Shown: positions 1-6,858 of the stretch, one piece after another
Layout: each line of letters begins with the position of its first letter
Numbering within the stretch: the first letter of the stretch is position 1
Source of the DNA: an uncultured Ruminococcus sp.
GTDB lineage: Bacteria > Bacillota > Clostridia > Oscillospirales > CAG-272
Assembly (NCBI GenBank): GCA_900551005.1
Contig: URUL01000062.1
Location: 1 to 12,029 of the forward strand
DNA: 12,029 nucleotides
Direction of reading: 5' to 3'
Program-made: the position numbers and the translations under genes
Notes under the pieces: model-generated
Told to the model about the DNA's origin: nothing
What the model saw: the letters and a program-made list of their open reading frames with translations, nothing else
Database searches by the model: none

Positions 1-36
1 GAGGGATTTTGTTCCGATGCGTGCTTCTAACTGCCT

Positions 37-777
37 TTGGCATATTATCTTGCCGCGATAATACTCGGTGCGATTTTCGGGCTGGTTCTTGCAAAACTTC
101 TGTCACACAGAAGCGATGATAACCGTCTTATTCTCGCTGTGGCATTACTTCTCGGTCTCTCCGGTCTCTGCTCGATTTTCGATATCTCGCCGCTTCTTTC
201 CTGCATGGTATTCGGCGCGGTATACATGAACATGACGCTCGATAAGGAGCTTTATAAGCAGATAAACAGATTTACTCCGCCGATAATGTCGATATTCTTT
301 GTAATGTCGGGTACAAACCTCGACGTCAGCGCACTCGGAGCTTTCGGTGTGGTCGGCATAGTATATTTTCTCGTGCGGATTATCGGAAAATATGCGGGAG
401 CATATCTCGGCTGTCTTATCACGCATAAAGATAAGCCGATACGCAATTATCTCGGTCTTGCGCTGATTCCGCAGGCGGGCGTTGCCATAGGTCTTGCTTA
501 TCTCGGAAAGAGAATACTTCCGGATGATATCGGCAGTCTGCTCATGACCATCATCCTTTCGTCCTCTGTGCTGTATGAGATCATCGGTCCCGGATGCGCC
601 AAGTTTGCGATATTCAAGACCTGTACGCTCCGCGGCGAAGAGAAACGCAGCATCACCATCCCCGCGCAGGCTTCCGCTAACGCAGAACCCTATCCCATAA
701 AAGAGAGCGAAAGCAAAATGCTCCCTGCCGCCGATACAGAGGAGCTTCCCATCATAAAAACGGGCGATAAAAAATAG
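37..777 (+). CDS. Monovalent cation:proton antiporter, C-terminal part (5' end cut or frame-disrupted)
   Basis: The 246 visible residues are the C-terminal half of a CPA-type Na+(K+)/H+ exchanger (PF00999-like). It would act in the cytoplasmic membrane, swapping cations for protons. What is seen: about six hydrophobic helices, a TPPIMSIFFVMSGTNLD segment, and the glycine-rich PQAGVAIGLAYLGKR segment typical of the last helices of this family. These are followed by a polar cytoplasmic tail of about 45 residues (from about 200). Full family members are about 390-450 residues, so the N-terminal half is missing. A TAA in the same frame lies at 28-30 and no ribosome binding site precedes the TTG at 37, so 37 is only the first permissible start. 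The true gene probably begins outside the window and either has a frameshift near 30 or is a pseudogene. Fold assignment is secure; ion specificity is unknown. Confidence 0.72.
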   Translation: MAYYLAAIILGAIFGLVLAKLLSHRSDDNRLILAVALLLGLSGLCSIFDISPLLSCMVFGAVYMNMTLDKELYKQINRFTPPIMSIFFVMSGTNLDVSALGAFGVVGIVYFLVRIIGKYAGAYLGCLITHKDKPIRNYLGLALIPQAGVAIGLAYLGKRILPDDIGSLLMTIILSSSVLYEIIGPGCAKFAIFKTCTLRGEEKRSITIPAQASANAEPYPIKESESKMLPAADTEELPIIKTGDKK

Positions 778-827
778 ACAATCAGTGAAAATACTTTATA
801 TTGGCAAAGCGAGAATCAACATGCTGA

Positions 828-865
828 AAAAGCGGCAGTCTGCAGGCTGCCGCTTTTCTTTTGCA
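828..865. terminator. Bidirectional intrinsic terminator
   Basis: AAAAGCGGCAG (828-838) pairs perfectly with CTGCCGCTTTT (847-857) around an 8-nt loop. It is followed by TTTTCTTTT on the + strand and, read on the - strand, by a run of T. It sits between the convergent antiporter (+) and phosphoglycosyl transferase (-) genes and can serve both. Confidence 0.9.
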
Positions 866-872
866 AAAAATT

Positions 873-1457
873 CTATCGTATATTTTCCTTTATTCCGTCG
901 GAAGAAAACATTTTCCCCACGGTGGAGAGCACTATCCGCATATCGCCCTTGAAGGTGATATTGTCGGTATACTTCGCATCATATTGCGCTTTTTCCTCCA
1001 GAGAATTGATCTTGTCGCAACTGATCTGTGCAAGTCCTGTCAGTCCCGGTGCCGCTTTGTATACGCCAAGCTTCATGCGCAGCTCATGAATTTCCTTTTC
1101 ATCGGTAATGAGCGGACGCGCACCGACTATGCTCATATCCCCCTTGATGATATTGATCAACTGAGGAAGCTCATCTATCCCCGTACGTCTCAGAAACCTG
1201 CCAAAGGAGGAAACGTATTCTTCGTCATGCAGATGACGTGAGGGAAGCTCCGGCGCATGGCTTTTCATGGTGCGGAACTTATATATCATAAAAGGCTTGC
1301 CGCCTTTTCCTATTCTTTTCTGCGTGAATATGACGGGAGCGCCGGATGTAAAAAGCAATATGACCGTCACCACAAGCAAAAGCGGGAAAAGAACAATGGT
1401 AAAGAAAAGCGACAATACCAAGTCGAGTATGCGCTTTATATGCGGATAATATTTCAT
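873..1457 (-). CDS. Small monotopic phosphoglycosyl transferase (bacterial sugar transferase family)
   Basis: 194 residues; transfers a hexose-1-phosphate from a nucleotide sugar to undecaprenyl phosphate, the first membrane step of a cell-surface glycan. What is seen: an N-terminal re-entrant hydrophobic helix (about 8-36), KFRTMK (60-65), the catalytic Asp-Glu dyad D95-E96 in the GIDELPQL segment, KGDMSIVGARPL (105-116), and the PGLTGLAQ motif (137-144). This is the short PglC-like catalytic unit of the family, without the extra N-terminal helices of WcaJ/WbaP-type enzymes. The ATG at 1457 has a GAAGGG ribosome binding site about 11 nt upstream. It lies 25 bp downstream of the GH130 gene on the same strand, so the two are probably co-transcribed. 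The transferred sugar (Gal, Glc, GlcNAc or a di-amino sugar) cannot be read from sequence alone. Confidence 0.93.
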   Translation of the reverse strand: MKYYPHIKRILDLVLSLFFTIVLFPLLLVVTVILLFTSGAPVIFTQKRIGKGGKPFMIYKFRTMKSHAPELPSRHLHDEEYVSSFGRFLRRTGIDELPQLINIIKGDMSIVGARPLITDEKEIHELRMKLGVYKAAPGLTGLAQISCDKINSLEEKAQYDAKYTDNITFKGDMRIVLSTVGKMFSSDGIKENIR

Positions 1458-1482
1458 TCTGTAAATTACCCTTCAGAAAGGA

Positions 1483-2472
1483 TTATTTTCCGAGGCAGAG
1501 AGCCGCAAGCTCTTCGGAATCGGCTGTGGCAAGACATTCAACCGTGTCGGAAGCACCGTAATAAATTTTGACCTCACCGGTCTCCTCCGCTATCATGCCG
1601 CCCGGGAATATAACATGCGTACGAAAGCCCTCATCCGTTTCCCACGGAAATTCGGGCGAAATGATCGGCTTATCATATATGCCTATCACCTTGGACGGAT
1701 CTTCCAAATCAAGCAGAGCGATACCGGCATTATAAAATTTCGTCCATTTCGACTCCCAGCCGTTTTTGCCGCGGGAATTATCGCGGTCAACGGCATGGAT
1801 TGTCACCAGCCAGCCGTATTTCGTCTTTATCGGAGGCGCACCGGGCCCTATCTTGTCATTTGCAAAAGGGACATCCTCAACACCCATGACAAATTTCATA
1901 TCGCCCCAGTATTTCATATCCGGCGAAAACGACATATACATGTCAAATCTGTCCTTTCCCCGTGAATAAACAGGCATGGGCCGCTCGAGACGGACATATC
2001 TGCCGCCTATCTTCTCGGGGAAAAGCACCATATTCCTGTTTTCGGGAACAGAGATATGACATGCCTCAAAATGCTCAAAATCCTCTGTCGAAGCGATTCC
2101 GCCGCAAACACCGTGCGCCGTATCCACGGCGAAGCACATATATACCTTGCCGTCGATAACAGTCAGACGCGGATCATAAATTTTTGATATCTTATCTTTT
2201 ATATTGATCCCGCAGGGCAGATTTTCCGGGTCAAGTATCGGCTTGTCCTTGACAGACCAGTCAATGCCGTCATCACTTACGGCAAGTCCGAGATTCGTGC
2301 CCTCTATTCGTGGCTCGCCCCACGTCCCATAGTCATTGCGGAAAATCATAACGTATTTACCATTGTATTTCGTCACACCCGCATTAAAAACAAGGGTGGC
2401 ATGATACGGGATATCATCCTTTGTAAGAATCGGCTTGTTATGCTTTTTCACTATTTCATTTATCGTTTTCAC
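1483..2472 (-). CDS. GH130-family beta-mannoside (glycoside) phosphorylase
   Basis: 329 residues from a GTG start. GH130 enzymes are cytoplasmic phosphorolytic enzymes acting on beta-linked mannosides (mannosylglucose, mannooligosaccharides, Man-GlcNAc) and releasing alpha-mannose-1-phosphate. What is seen: five-bladed beta-propeller hallmarks including VFNAGVTK, MIFRNDYG, YDPRLT (99-104; its Asp100 is probably the catalytic acid), NMVLFPEK (147-154) followed by RLERP, GPGAPPIKT (209-217) and a C-terminal FPGG plus IYYGASDT. The open frame extends to a TTG at 2499, but a GGAGG lies 9 nt before the GTG at 2472. That start gives the usual family length and is chosen. First gene of a two-gene operon with the phosphoglycosyl transferase, under the perfect promoter at 2522-2550. 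Substrate within GH130 is unresolved. Confidence 0.9.
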   Translation of the reverse strand: MKTINEIVKKHNKPILTKDDIPYHATLVFNAGVTKYNGKYVMIFRNDYGTWGEPRIEGTNLGLAVSDDGIDWSVKDKPILDPENLPCGINIKDKISKIYDPRLTVIDGKVYMCFAVDTAHGVCGGIASTEDFEHFEACHISVPENRNMVLFPEKIGGRYVRLERPMPVYSRGKDRFDMYMSFSPDMKYWGDMKFVMGVEDVPFANDKIGPGAPPIKTKYGWLVTIHAVDRDNSRGKNGWESKWTKFYNAGIALLDLEDPSKVIGIYDKPIISPEFPWETDEGFRTHVIFPGGMIAEETGEVKIYYGASDTVECLATADSEELAALCLGK

Positions 2473-2490
2473 AAAAGCTTCCCTCCGGAT

Positions 2491-2510
2491 AATATACAAT
2501 AATATACAAT
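2491..2510. repeat. Tandem 10-bp direct repeat in the GH130 leader
   Basis: AATATACAAT occurs twice back to back between the -10 box and the start codon of the GH130 gene. It may be a protein binding site or simple AT-rich slippage; no family is recognised. Confidence 0.6.
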
Positions 2511-2521
2511 TCCGCCTTATT

Positions 2522-2550
2522 ATTATAATATTTTATAGTCCCTGTGTCAA
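2522..2550 (-). promoter_or_regulatory. Consensus sigma-A promoter of the GH130-PGT operon
   Basis: On the - strand TTGACA (2550-2545) and TATAAT (2527-2522) are separated by exactly 17 nt, a full match to the housekeeping consensus. Transcription would start near 2515, leaving a leader of about 43 nt that includes the tandem repeat. Confidence 0.88.
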
Positions 2551-2601
2551 TGCGAAAAATAACGGATTTTCATAATTTACATTACTTTTACATTTTCTCT
2601 G

Positions 2602-2630
2602 TTCACAAAATCTGAGATATATGTTAAAAT
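2602..2630 (+). promoter_or_regulatory. Extended -10 promoter of the 2686 membrane-protein gene
   Basis: TTCACA (2602-2607), a 17-nt spacer, and TAAAAT (2625-2630) with an upstream TG (TGTTAAAAT). It is divergent from the GH130 promoter; the two -35 elements are about 50 bp apart. Confidence 0.75.
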
Positions 2631-2685
2631 TATTTTGATAAAAGTTTTATGACAGCCCCACGCAGGCTATGTGAAAGGATATACT

Positions 2686-3378
2686 ATGAGTACGAAAAAA
2701 ATCATTCTTCTTACGGCAGTACTTCCGATCGGTGCGACAAGCCTGACAACACTGATCGCATGTCTGCTGCGTATGTTCTATTTTGATCTGCCAACCTTTC
2801 TCGCAGAGGCTTGGGGCATCTTTTACAGCGCCTCGTTTTTTGTGATGGATTTCACATTCTATTTTTCCATGGGAATATTCTGTATGCTTCTCATGTTCGG
2901 AGGCAAAAAGCAGATCGTCCTCTCTTCCGTGCTGATTGCCGTCATTTATCCGATAAATCCCTTTTTGCAGTATCTGATACGTCATCTGACCATTGCTACC
3001 AAACTCTACTCCGATGAAATGCAGGAGTTTTTTGCCACGGACATCACAACTGTTCTTGTCAATCTGATGTGTATCGGTCTGCTCGCCATTATTGCCATCG
3101 TCATAAAAATCATTTTCCTGCATGACAAATGTGAAATAAAAGCGTCGCTTCTTCCCAAGAATCCCGCTTTATGTATATATACCGTTTATTGTGCCGTCAT
3201 GATCATTTTCATCTTTGCCGACTTCCTGATAGACGGTGCTTATGTACAGAATCTCGCAACCGCGCTTCTGCAAGCGCTGATCTATATAGTCGGTTATATC
3301 ATCGCCTTTGCAGGAGCTGCTACTGCCGCTCATGATATAAAAAAGTCTGCGACACCGACCCCGCAAATGACAGCTTGA
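2686..3378 (+). CDS. Uncharacterised six-helix membrane protein
   Basis: 230 residues from the ATG at 2686, chosen because GAAAGGA lies 6 nt upstream; the GTG at 2671 would bury this site inside the gene. I do not recognise the family. About six hydrophobic segments can be seen (roughly 6-28, 43-71, 76-98, 121-144, 161-182 and 188-212). A polar, partly acidic stretch (about 103-119) lies between the third and fourth, and the C-terminal tail is short and Thr/Pro-containing. There is no signal peptide beyond the first helix, and no catalytic or nucleotide-binding motif. It is monocistronic: its own promoter lies upstream and a strong terminator follows. Its position beside the other membrane protein (3694) and the small decayed gene suggests a loose cluster of envelope genes, but no function can be assigned. 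Confidence 0.8.
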   Translation: MSTKKIILLTAVLPIGATSLTTLIACLLRMFYFDLPTFLAEAWGIFYSASFFVMDFTFYFSMGIFCMLLMFGGKKQIVLSSVLIAVIYPINPFLQYLIRHLTIATKLYSDEMQEFFATDITTVLVNLMCIGLLAIIAIVIKIIFLHDKCEIKASLLPKNPALCIYTVYCAVMIIFIFADFLIDGAYVQNLATALLQALIYIVGYIIAFAGAATAAHDIKKSATPTPQMTA

Positions 3379-3430
3379 CATGGATGAAAAAGCCCGGCAG
3401 GAACGGGCGGCCCGCAAAACCGTATCAAGT

Positions 3431-3467
3431 ACGCCCGAGGAATCTAAAATTTCCTCGGGCGTTTTTC
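3431..3467 (+). terminator. Intrinsic terminator after the 2686 gene
   Basis: ACGCCCGAGGAA (3431-3442) pairs perfectly with TTCCTCGGGCGT (3451-3462) around an 8-nt loop, followed by TTTTC. A second, smaller hairpin (GCCCG/CGGGC, 3392-3408) sits just upstream. Confidence 0.9.
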
Positions 3468-3501
3468 TGTGCGAGAAGCAAACAAATAGGGGAGATGCGT
3501 A

Positions 3502-3600
3502 GTGAATAGAAAACAAAAAGCAACCATTTCATGATCGGTAATCATAATGATCATGGGAGTATTTCCGGTATATGGTATTTTTCTCCCAAGACCTTCTTAA
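3502..3600 (+). pseudogene. Decayed remnant of a small membrane-protein gene
   Basis: An AGGGGAG ribosome binding site precedes a GTG at 3502. The frame encodes ten residues beginning MNRKQKAT, hits TGA at 3532, and stays open in the same frame for a hydrophobic stretch ending MGVFPVYGIFLPRPS before TAA at 3598. A short basic start, one membrane helix and a GxFPxYG end look like the N-terminus of a small membrane protein that has lost its coding capacity. The layout is seen; the family assignment is inference. Confidence 0.4.
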
Positions 3601-3622
3601 CTGATAAGCAGCTGATAAGCAG
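3601..3622. repeat. Tandem 11-bp direct repeat upstream of a promoter
   Basis: CTGATAAGCAG occurs twice in direct succession, ending 14 bp before the -35 box of the next gene. The position suits an activator or repressor site, but no known operator is recognised. Confidence 0.6.
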
Positions 3623-3636
3623 ATGTCAAAATCGGG

Positions 3637-3665
3637 TTGACTTCTCCGCCCGCATATGTTAAAAT
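3637..3665 (+). promoter_or_regulatory. Extended -10 promoter of the 3694 gene
   Basis: TTGACT (3637-3642), a 17-nt spacer, and TAAAAT (3660-3665) preceded by TGT. The -10 region TATGTTAAAAT is identical to that of the 2686 gene. Confidence 0.82.
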
Positions 3666-3693
3666 AAAACAAAACATTTTAAGGAGACACACC

Positions 3694-4569
3694 ATGAAAC
3701 AAATCAGCCTTTCTCTCCGCGCCGTGCAGCTGAGAAAATACAACTCCGCGCGCATGAATCTTTTGCTGGTAGTCATTGTCACGCTGATCAATGTGATTTT
3801 GGGATTTACCGGCTCCGGCACTTACTTTTTATTCTCTGCTTTCATTCCTTATTTTCTCGTGATCAGCGGCATGTATAACTGCGGAAAGATGCCTGCCGAT
3901 TGGTACGAAGGCGACATGAGCGAATATGATTTTCTCGAGCCTTCATATCTTGTCATTCTGGCAACCTTTGCGCTGATCATCCTTACTCTTTACGTTATCT
4001 TTTTTCTGCTTTCCAAGAATCAAAAGAGCGGCTGGCTAATTGCCGCGCTCGTTCTCTTTTCTCTTGATACGGTTGGCTTTCTTTTGCTGGGTAGCATTGG
4101 GCTCGAAACAATTCTCGACCTTCTCTTCCATGCATGGGTGCTTTACTACCTGATTTCGGGCGTCATTGCCGCAAAAAAGCTGAAGTTCCTGCCTCCGGAC
4201 GAGGAGGAAATTGAGACCGAAAAAGAGGGCGTGAACTACTTTCCCGAGACCGTGTCTCTCAAAAAAGGCAAGCAGGTAAAAAAAGTCGCGGCAAACTACT
4301 TCCGCGGCAGTGAGAGTGTGGGCGGTGCGCTGTATTTCTATAATGATCGCATCATCTTTAAATCTCATTCCTTCAACATTCAAGTCGGGAATACTACTCT
4401 CCGCTATGCCGACATGACCTCCACCGAGGCACAGAAAAACCTCGGCATTTCCAACGGTTTGCTTATCTACACTGCCGACGGTACAGCACATCGTTTCGTA
4501 GTTCAGCATCGCGACGACATTATGAAATATATCAATAAAAAAATCCTTAGTTTCCAAAATCAGCAATAA
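3694..4569 (+). CDS. Membrane protein with C-terminal GRAM/PH-like domain
   Basis: 291 residues from the ATG at 3694, chosen because AAGGAGA lies just upstream; longer in-frame starts overlap the promoter. The N-terminal part has about five hydrophobic segments (roughly 21-39, 42-61, 84-106, 113-133, 139-161). An acidic linker follows (168-180, rich in Glu). The soluble C-terminus (about 183-285) has the pattern of a GRAM/bacterial-PH fold: GALYFYNDRIIFKSHSFN, then TTLRYADM, a Gly-Ile-Ser-Asn-Gly-Leu turn, IYTADGTAHRFVV and a final amphipathic helix. Such domains usually bind lipid or protein at the membrane face; the role here is unknown. It has its own promoter and is followed by a terminator, so it is probably expressed alone. 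Membrane topology is confident; the GRAM call rests on pattern only. Confidence 0.78.
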   Translation: MKQISLSLRAVQLRKYNSARMNLLLVVIVTLINVILGFTGSGTYFLFSAFIPYFLVISGMYNCGKMPADWYEGDMSEYDFLEPSYLVILATFALIILTLYVIFFLLSKNQKSGWLIAALVLFSLDTVGFLLLGSIGLETILDLLFHAWVLYYLISGVIAAKKLKFLPPDEEEIETEKEGVNYFPETVSLKKGKQVKKVAANYFRGSESVGGALYFYNDRIIFKSHSFNIQVGNTTLRYADMTSTEAQKNLGISNGLLIYTADGTAHRFVVQHRDDIMKYINKKILSFQNQQ

Positions 4570-4630
4570 GATATGCTGTACGGATCGACCATATCATAAC
4601 TCATTTCCCGTTCACATGGCAGATATAACT

Positions 4631-4680
4631 GAGGCACCTTCCGAGAAAATCGGGAAGGTGCCTCTTAAAGTTTATTTTTG
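4631..4680 (+). terminator. Terminator-like hairpin between convergent genes
   Basis: GAGGCACCTTCC (4631-4642) pairs with GGAAGGTGCCTC (4653-4664), 12 bp. It is followed by an interrupted T-rich tract ending in TTTATTTTTG on the + strand. The U-tract is weaker than at the other terminators. Confidence 0.75.
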
Positions 4681-4690
4681 CATTTTCTAA

Positions 4691-5296
4691 TCAGTTTCTT
4701 TTTTCCAGATATTTGCGGATCGCTTTTGCTATCGGCGTTCCGAGGAGAACAGATGCCGCGATTTCGCCGAGGCAGTTCCATACGGAGATAGCAAGGATGT
4801 AGACAAAGAGTGACTTTCCCGTTCCTGTTGCCATTTCGCTCATGGTGCCGTGGAAGAATATCACAAGTCCACCCATGAAAAGGATCGTATTGATAAGAGC
4901 GGCGGATGCGGATACTGTCGCGTAAACGCCGAGCTTATCACCGAATTTTTTATAGAGTGCCTTGAAGAGCAGCGCGCAGAGCAGACCCATAAGTATTCTC
5001 GGGACAAAGCATACGATTGCCGTAGCCCAAGGATTGATGGCAAAGAGCATCTGTCCGAAAGCACTGGGGCGAAGGATGCCAAGACATGTAAAAAAGCTGG
5101 AAAGACCGAAAATGCCGCCCAAGAATACCCCTGAGCCGATTCCGAGTGTCATCGCACCGATGGCTACCGGTATCATCATAATGGTGACCTCCAGCGGACC
5201 GATCGGCAGATAGCCGAGCGGCGTCAGCGTCAGCAGCAATATGATCGCGGCGAGCATTGCATTTTGTACCAATTTCAAAGTTTTTGTATTCCTCAT
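4691..5296 (-). CDS. ECF transporter S component (substrate-binding membrane subunit)
   Basis: 201 residues, about six membrane helices. ECF S components capture a vitamin or related metabolite in the membrane and work with a shared EcfT/EcfA energising module, usually encoded elsewhere; no such genes are in this window. What is seen: an early AMLAAIILLL helix, the LGYLPIGPLEVTIMMIPVAI stretch, a glycine-rich GSGVFLGGIFGLSSF segment, and NPWATAIVCFVPRILMG near the middle, all as in the PF12822-type S family. A perfect AGGAGGT sits before the ATG at 5296. It begins 18 bp after the aspartate kinase gene on the same strand, so it is the second gene of that operon. The substrate is not readable; a pantothenate-like (PanT/COG4684-type) or amino-acid-related ligand is a guess. 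Confidence 0.87.
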   Translation of the reverse strand: MRNTKTLKLVQNAMLAAIILLLTLTPLGYLPIGPLEVTIMMIPVAIGAMTLGIGSGVFLGGIFGLSSFFTCLGILRPSAFGQMLFAINPWATAIVCFVPRILMGLLCALLFKALYKKFGDKLGVYATVSASAALINTILFMGGLVIFFHGTMSEMATGTGKSLFVYILAISVWNCLGEIAASVLLGTPIAKAIRKYLEKRN

Positions 5297-5314
5297 TTTT
5301 CTACCTCCTGAGGC

Positions 5315-6583
5315 TTATGTGAGTGTCTTGTATATTTGCCTTACGGCGTCATCCTTTTGCTTTTCTTTTGTGCATATCAGAACATACCCGCCGCCGCTTC
5401 CCGAGGATATCATGAGCGGTTTGATCTTTGCCTCATGAAGAGCAAGAGCGGATTTAGCCGTTATAGCGGCAGTGTCATCTCCGACAACGCATATCACGGC
5501 AATTTCCTCATCATATGAAATTCCCGTAGGCATAACGAGCTGGCATATTTCATTTAATATCATATCGGCTCTGCCTTTTTGCGGGTCTTTTTCCGTTATG
5601 ATAAATAAACCATCCGGCTCTGCCGCGGCAATAACGATATTGATCTTTTTACGGCTGAACAGCTCAAATAGCTCACGCATATCGCTCCGGCTTCTGCCGA
5701 GCTTATCTTTTGTTATGCTGATGCGTACAAAGCCGCCTTTGCCGGAAACTCCCGTAAAAGCGCGCGGCATCTCGCGCACGGCAACGATTTTTGTGCCGAG
5801 GCTCATGGGATTTTCCGTATTTCTGATATGAATGGGTATCCCGAGACGACGCACCGGAAGAAGAGCATCTTCATGAAGAACACTCGCTCCGAATGCGGAT
5901 AAATATTTCAACTCGCTATATGTTATTATATCCAAAAACTCAGGATTGTCAATAGTTTTTGGGTCTGCACAAAGAACTCCGTCCACATCGGTCCAGTTCT
6001 CGTAGATATCGGATTCGGAGCAAGCGGCAGTGAGTGCTCCCGTTATATCGCTGCCTCCTCGGGAGAAGGTGTGCACGGCACCGTCCGCTCCCGCACCGTA
6101 AAAGCCCGGAATGACGGCCGTCTGATTTTTTGCCAACGCTTCTCCGAAGCGCCGCCTCGTGCGGATATAATCCACTGCGCCTTCTTCATCGAAAAAGATG
6201 ACATCTGCGGCGTCAATAAACGAAAAGCCCGTATAATCCGAAAAAATTTTAGCACAGAGATATTCACCTCTCGATGCTATGAAATCTCTGCCGCAGGGAG
6301 CACGCAGAGCCTCTTTTATTTGGCGGTATTCTGCATGGATATCGGTTTTTACGCGAAGCTCACGCGCTATCGTATCAAATCTTTCGAAAACAGCGTCGAA
6401 ATCTCCGCTTTCATATGCCATATATAAAAGATCCGTTATTTTCATATCGTCGGGACTTCTTTTACCCGGTGCGGAAACCGTCACGTATCGCCTTGCGGGA
6501 TTTGATATGACGATTTTCGCCGCATGATCTATGGCTTTTGCAGAGGAAAGAGACGTTCCGCCGAATTTTGCTGTGATTTTCAT
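5315..6583 (-). CDS. lysC: Aspartate kinase (monofunctional, two ACT domains)
   Basis: 422 residues; phosphorylates L-aspartate to 4-phospho-L-aspartate, the first step toward lysine/diaminopimelate, threonine and methionine. What is seen: KFGGTS (6-11) at the N-terminus, SAPGKR (37-42), SRGE (104-107), the SRGGSDITG nucleotide/aspartate site (174-182), WTDVDGV (197-203), and SAFGASVLHEDALLP (229-243). Two C-terminal ACT modules follow (about 280-345 and 360-420), implying feedback inhibition by an end-product amino acid. The open frame extends 11 residues upstream, but AAGGGGAC directly precedes the ATG at 6583, which starts with the conserved KITAKFGG segment, so that start is chosen. No lysine riboswitch fits in the short leader. 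Co-transcribed with the ECF S component. Confidence 0.95.
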   Translation of the reverse strand: MKITAKFGGTSLSSAKAIDHAAKIVISNPARRYVTVSAPGKRSPDDMKITDLLYMAYESGDFDAVFERFDTIARELRVKTDIHAEYRQIKEALRAPCGRDFIASRGEYLCAKIFSDYTGFSFIDAADVIFFDEEGAVDYIRTRRRFGEALAKNQTAVIPGFYGAGADGAVHTFSRGGSDITGALTAACSESDIYENWTDVDGVLCADPKTIDNPEFLDIITYSELKYLSAFGASVLHEDALLPVRRLGIPIHIRNTENPMSLGTKIVAVREMPRAFTGVSGKGGFVRISITKDKLGRSRSDMRELFELFSRKKINIVIAAAEPDGLFIITEKDPQKGRADMILNEICQLVMPTGISYDEEIAVICVVGDDTAAITAKSALALHEAKIKPLMISSGSGGGYVLICTKEKQKDDAVRQIYKTLT

Positions 6584-6634
6584 ATTGTCCCCTTGATAAG
6601 AATGACTGAGCGGCAATTACTTCCGCCCTATACC

Positions 6635-6663
6635 ATTATATGCGGCAGGAAAAAGTTTGTTTT
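6635..6663 (-). promoter_or_regulatory. Possible promoter of the lysC-ECF operon
   Basis: TATAAT is read on the - strand at 6640-6635, about 52 nt before the aspartate kinase start. The -35 region (AAAACA-like) is poor, so the call is tentative. Confidence 0.4.
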
Positions 6664-6823
6664 TCGCCGTATTTTGTCGTTTGCAAGAGAACTGTGCCCT
6701 TTTGAGAAAAAGCAAGAGAAAAATCGGCGCACCTGCCGCTTTTGCCCTCTGATCTTGCGCACCTGAAAAGTTTCTTTTTCCGCAAAGAAAAGTTTTTTGA
6801 CAAAAGGAACCGGCTTTATTTTC

Positions 6824-6852
6824 TTGACATTACAGCAGACATATGGTATAAT
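6824..6852 (+). promoter_or_regulatory. Perfect sigma-A promoter for the lipoprotein gene
   Basis: TTGACA (6824-6829), a 17-nt spacer, and TATAAT (6847-6852) with an extended TGG just upstream. The predicted start near 6859 leaves a leader of about 257 nt before the lipoprotein ATG. Confidence 0.9.
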
Positions 6853-6858
6853 CAATAT

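Noticed and set aside
4036..4566. A 176-codon - strand frame opposite the GRAM-tailed membrane protein.
   Set aside because: It is a shadow of the + strand gene, which has a promoter, ribosome binding site and domain pattern.
6584..6640. A lysine riboswitch upstream of aspartate kinase.
   Set aside because: The leader from the likely promoter is only about 45-50 nt, too short for the L-box, and has none of its conserved segments.
6770..6812. AAAAGTTTCTTTTT and AAAGAAAAGTTTTTT near the lipoprotein promoter as a possible terminator or dispersed repeat.
   Set aside because: The stem is imperfect and AT-only; only one copy occurs in this window, so a repeat family cannot be supported.
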